A stretch of DNA of 64,000 bases, taken from positions 62,001 through 126,000 of the forward strand of contig VWVY01000001.1 in the NCBI GenBank assembly GCA_009846685.1, given 5' to 3'. Both the position numbers and the translations under genes were made by a program. Positions within the stretch are counted from its first letter, which is position 1, and each line of letters starts with the position of its first letter. This document shows positions 62,096 to 64,000 of the stretch, one piece after another. This DNA comes from Rhizobiales bacterium SYSU XM002 (GTDB lineage Bacteria > Pseudomonadota > Alphaproteobacteria > Rhizobiales > Beijerinckiaceae). The notes beneath the pieces are model-generated. The model did no database searches. It was not told where the DNA came from and saw only the letters and a list, made by a program, of their open reading frames with translations.

Positions 62096-64000
62096 TCACC
62101 CCTGCGCCTTTACCTTCTGGCGATAGGCGTGCAGCAGCGGTTCAGTGTAGCCGTTCGGCTGCGAAACACCCTCGAAGACCAGCGCGCGCGCAGCCTGATA
62201 CGCGAGAGAGGTGGCCTCGTTCCCGGACATTGGCTTGTAGAGCGGATCGCCCGCGTTCTGGCCATCGACCTTCTTCGCCATGCGGGCGAAAGCGGCATCG
62301 ACCTGCTCTTTCGCGCAGATGCCGTGCAGCAGCCAGTTCGCCATGTGCTGCGAGGAGATGCGCAGCGTCGCGCGGTCTTCCATCAGGCCGATATCGTGGA
62401 TATCCGGCACCTTGGAGCAGCCGACGCCCTGATCCACCCAGCGCACAACATAACCGAGGATACCCTGTGCGTTGTTGTCGAGTTCGGCGGTGATTTCCTC
62501 ACTCGACCAGTTCTTGCCCAGTGCCAGCGGGATTGTCAGGAGGGCGGAAAGCGGGGCGACCGCCTCGGCGGCGCGCTCCTTCTGGCGGGCATAGACATCG
62601 ACCTGGTGATAATGCGTCGCGTGCAGGGTCGCGGCGGTAGGCGAGGGTACCCACGCAGTTGTTGCGCCGGTTTTCGGATGGCCGATCTTCTGGGCTAGCA
62701 TGTCGTTCATGCGGTCCGGCGCGGCCCACATGCCCTTGCCGATCTGGGCCTTGCCCGAGAGCCCGCACGCAAGCCCGATCTGGACGTTCCGATCCTCGTA
62801 GGAGGTGATCCACGACGAGGTTTTCATGTCACCCTTGCGGATCATCGGGCCGGCCTGCATCGAGGTGTGCATCTCATCGCCGGTGCGATCGAGGAAGCCG
62901 GTGTTGATGAAGACGATCCGGTCCTTCACCGAATGGATGCAGGCGGCGAGGTTGGCGGACGTGCGGCGTTCCTCGTCCATCACGCCGACCTTCAGCGAGT
63001 GGCGCGGGAGGCCGATGAGATCCTCGATCGCGTCGAAAAGGTCGTTGGTGAAGGCCGCTTCCGCTGGGCCGTGCATCTTCGGCTTGACGATATAGACATT
63101 GCCGTTGCGCGAGTTGCCGCGCTTGCCCTTGATATCGTGCAGGGCGATCAGCGAGGTCACGATGCCATCGAGAATGCCCTCGGGGGCTTCCGATCCGTCG
63201 GCGAGCAGCACGGCGGGGTTGGTCATCAGGTGACCGACGTTGCGCACGAAGAGGAGAGAGCGGCCCGGCAAGCTGATGGTCTTGCCCTCGGGCGTCGTGT
63301 AAGTGCGATCCGCGTTGAGCTTGCGGGTCATCATCTTGCCGCCCTTCTCGAAGGTATCTTCGAGGGAGCCGTCCATCAGGCCGAGCCAGTTCGAATAGGC
63401 CGCGACCTTGTCCTCTGCATCGACGGCGGCGACTGAGTCTTCAAGATCGACGATGGTCGTCAGCGCGCTTTCGAGGATGACATCCGCCAGGCCAGCCGGA
63501 TCGTCCTTGCCGATGCGGTGGGTCTTGTCGATCACGAGCTCGATGTGCAGACCGTTGTTCCTGAATACGAAGTTCGCGCCGTTCATGCCGACGAAGCGCT
63601 CGGGGTTCGCAAGCTGCGGCTGTCCGCCGGTCCAGTTGGTCCAGGAGCCGGTGGCGAGCGGGAGCGCCTTGTCGAGGAAGGCTTTCGCCCAGGCGATCAC
63701 CTTCGCGCCGCGCTCCACGCTGTAGGGGCCGGCAACCGGCGGCTCGATGGCATCGGTGCCATAGAGCGCGTCGTAAAGGCTGCCCCAGCGCGCGTTGGCG
63801 GCGTTGAGCACGAAGCGGGCGTTGAGCACCGGCACCACGAGCTGCGGACCGGCGGAGGAGGCGATTTCCGCGTCGACGTTCGAGGTGCCGACCTTGAACG
63901 GCGCCGGCTCCGGCACGAGGTAGCCGATCCCGCGTAGAAAGGCCTCGTATTCCGCGCCATCGACCGGCTTGCCGGCGCGCGCCTTGTGCCACGCGTCGAT
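62096..64000 (-). CDS. glcB: malate synthase G, partial (N-terminus beyond right edge)
   Basis: 634 residues plus stop are visible, of the usual ~720; the frame stays open to the window edge ([20 protein letters not shown] near the edge). It condenses glyoxylate with acetyl-CoA to malate. Family features include [40 protein letters not shown], the catalytic [45 protein letters not shown] and the C-terminal [19 protein letters not shown]. It is housekeeping glyoxylate metabolism; an apparent internal start near 63916 is not the true N-terminus. Confidence 0.96.
   Translation of the reverse strand: MDAWHKARAGKPVDGAEYEAFLRGIGYLVPEPAPFKVGTSNVDAEIASSAGPQLVVPVLNARFVLNAANARWGSLYDALYGTDAIEPPVAGPYSVERGAKVIAWAKAFLDKALPLATGSWTNWTGGQPQLANPERFVGMNGANFVFRNNGLHIELVIDKTHRIGKDDPAGLADVILESALTTIVDLEDSVAAVDAEDKVAAYSNWLGLMDGSLEDTFEKGGKMMTRKLNADRTYTTPEGKTISLPGRSLLFVRNVGHLMTNPAVLLADGSEAPEGILDGIVTSLIALHDIKGKRGNSRNGNVYIVKPKMHGPAEAAFTNDLFDAIEDLIGLPRHSLKVGVMDEERRTSANLAACIHSVKDRIVFINTGFLDRTGDEMHTSMQAGPMIRKGDMKTSSWITSYEDRNVQIGLACGLSGKAQIGKGMWAAPDRMNDMLAQKIGHPKTGATTAWVPSPTAATLHATHYHQVDVYARQKERAAEAVAPLSALLTIPLALGKNWSSEEITAELDNNAQGILGYVVRWVDQGVGCSKVPDIHDIGLMEDRATLRISSQHMANWLLHGICAKEQVDAAFARMAKKVDGQNAGDPLYKPMSGNEATSLAYQAARALVFEGVSQPNGYTEPLLHAYRQKVKAQG

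Noticed and set aside
62096-63916. Malate synthase G as a complete gene starting at 63916
   Set aside because: The frame stays open to the right edge with family-like sequence upstream of that codon, so the gene is cut by the window.

Overview
The window is 64 kb of high-GC, densely packed bacterial chromosome. The GC-rich codon use, the many solute importers, a PrtD-type secretion ATPase, CHASE2-cyclase signalling and malate synthase G at the right edge fit an alphaproteobacterium, most likely Hyphomicrobiales. That placement is inferred from gene content, with no rRNA or marker gene to confirm it. I see no tRNA, rRNA, CRISPR array, insertion sequence or phage gene.

Layout. (1) 1-2.7 kb: a FIST-domain sensor overlapping a PAS-PAS-GGDEF diguanylate cyclase that runs off the left edge. 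(2) 2.8-10.3 kb: a divergent LysR regulator and an aromatic-ring module (FAH-family hydrolase, extradiol dioxygenase, FAD monooxygenase) with a DctPQM TRAP importer. (3) 10.3-18.7 kb: SDR and GntR genes divergent from a Liv-type ABC importer in which LivM, LivG and LivF are fused into one 840-residue protein, followed by a 3-hydroxyacyl-CoA-dehydrogenase-like enzyme and a BKACE-type beta-keto-acid cleavage enzyme. (4) 18.9-29.4 kb: a MarR-controlled divergent pair of operons with a peptide-type ABC importer, creatininase-family amidohydrolase, deacetylase, isoaspartyl peptidase, PanE-like reductase and SDR. (5) 29.6-43.5 kb: the most unusual region, with FecR protein, Crp/Fnr regulator, CHASE2-cyclase, HlyD adaptor, a 1015-residue repetitive Cys/His/Tyr-free protein, PrtD-type ABC ATPase, OmpA/TPR protein, degenerate kinase-FGE fusion and a Cys-rich exported protein. 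(6) 43.7-46.9 kb: a TAXI-TRAP importer. (7) 47-54.2 kb: SMP-30 lactonase, RraA-like enzyme, IlvD/Edd dehydratase and a Ssu/Tau-type ABC importer, with a divergent GntR. (8) 54.2-62 kb: a PhnCDEE-type importer divergent from a Fbp/AEP-type ABC importer. (9) 62.1-64 kb: malate synthase G, cut by the right edge.

How it works together. Seven separate import systems are each paired with catabolic enzymes or a local regulator, which is the pattern of a scavenging chromosome region with many small substrate-specific modules. Region 5 differs: it looks like a type I secretion system with a dedicated, non-RTX, LEA-like repetitive substrate and its own envelope and cyclic-nucleotide signalling proteins. 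It is my main candidate for an undescribed system. The secretion and cyclase families are recognisable; the link between all the members is inferred from adjacency.
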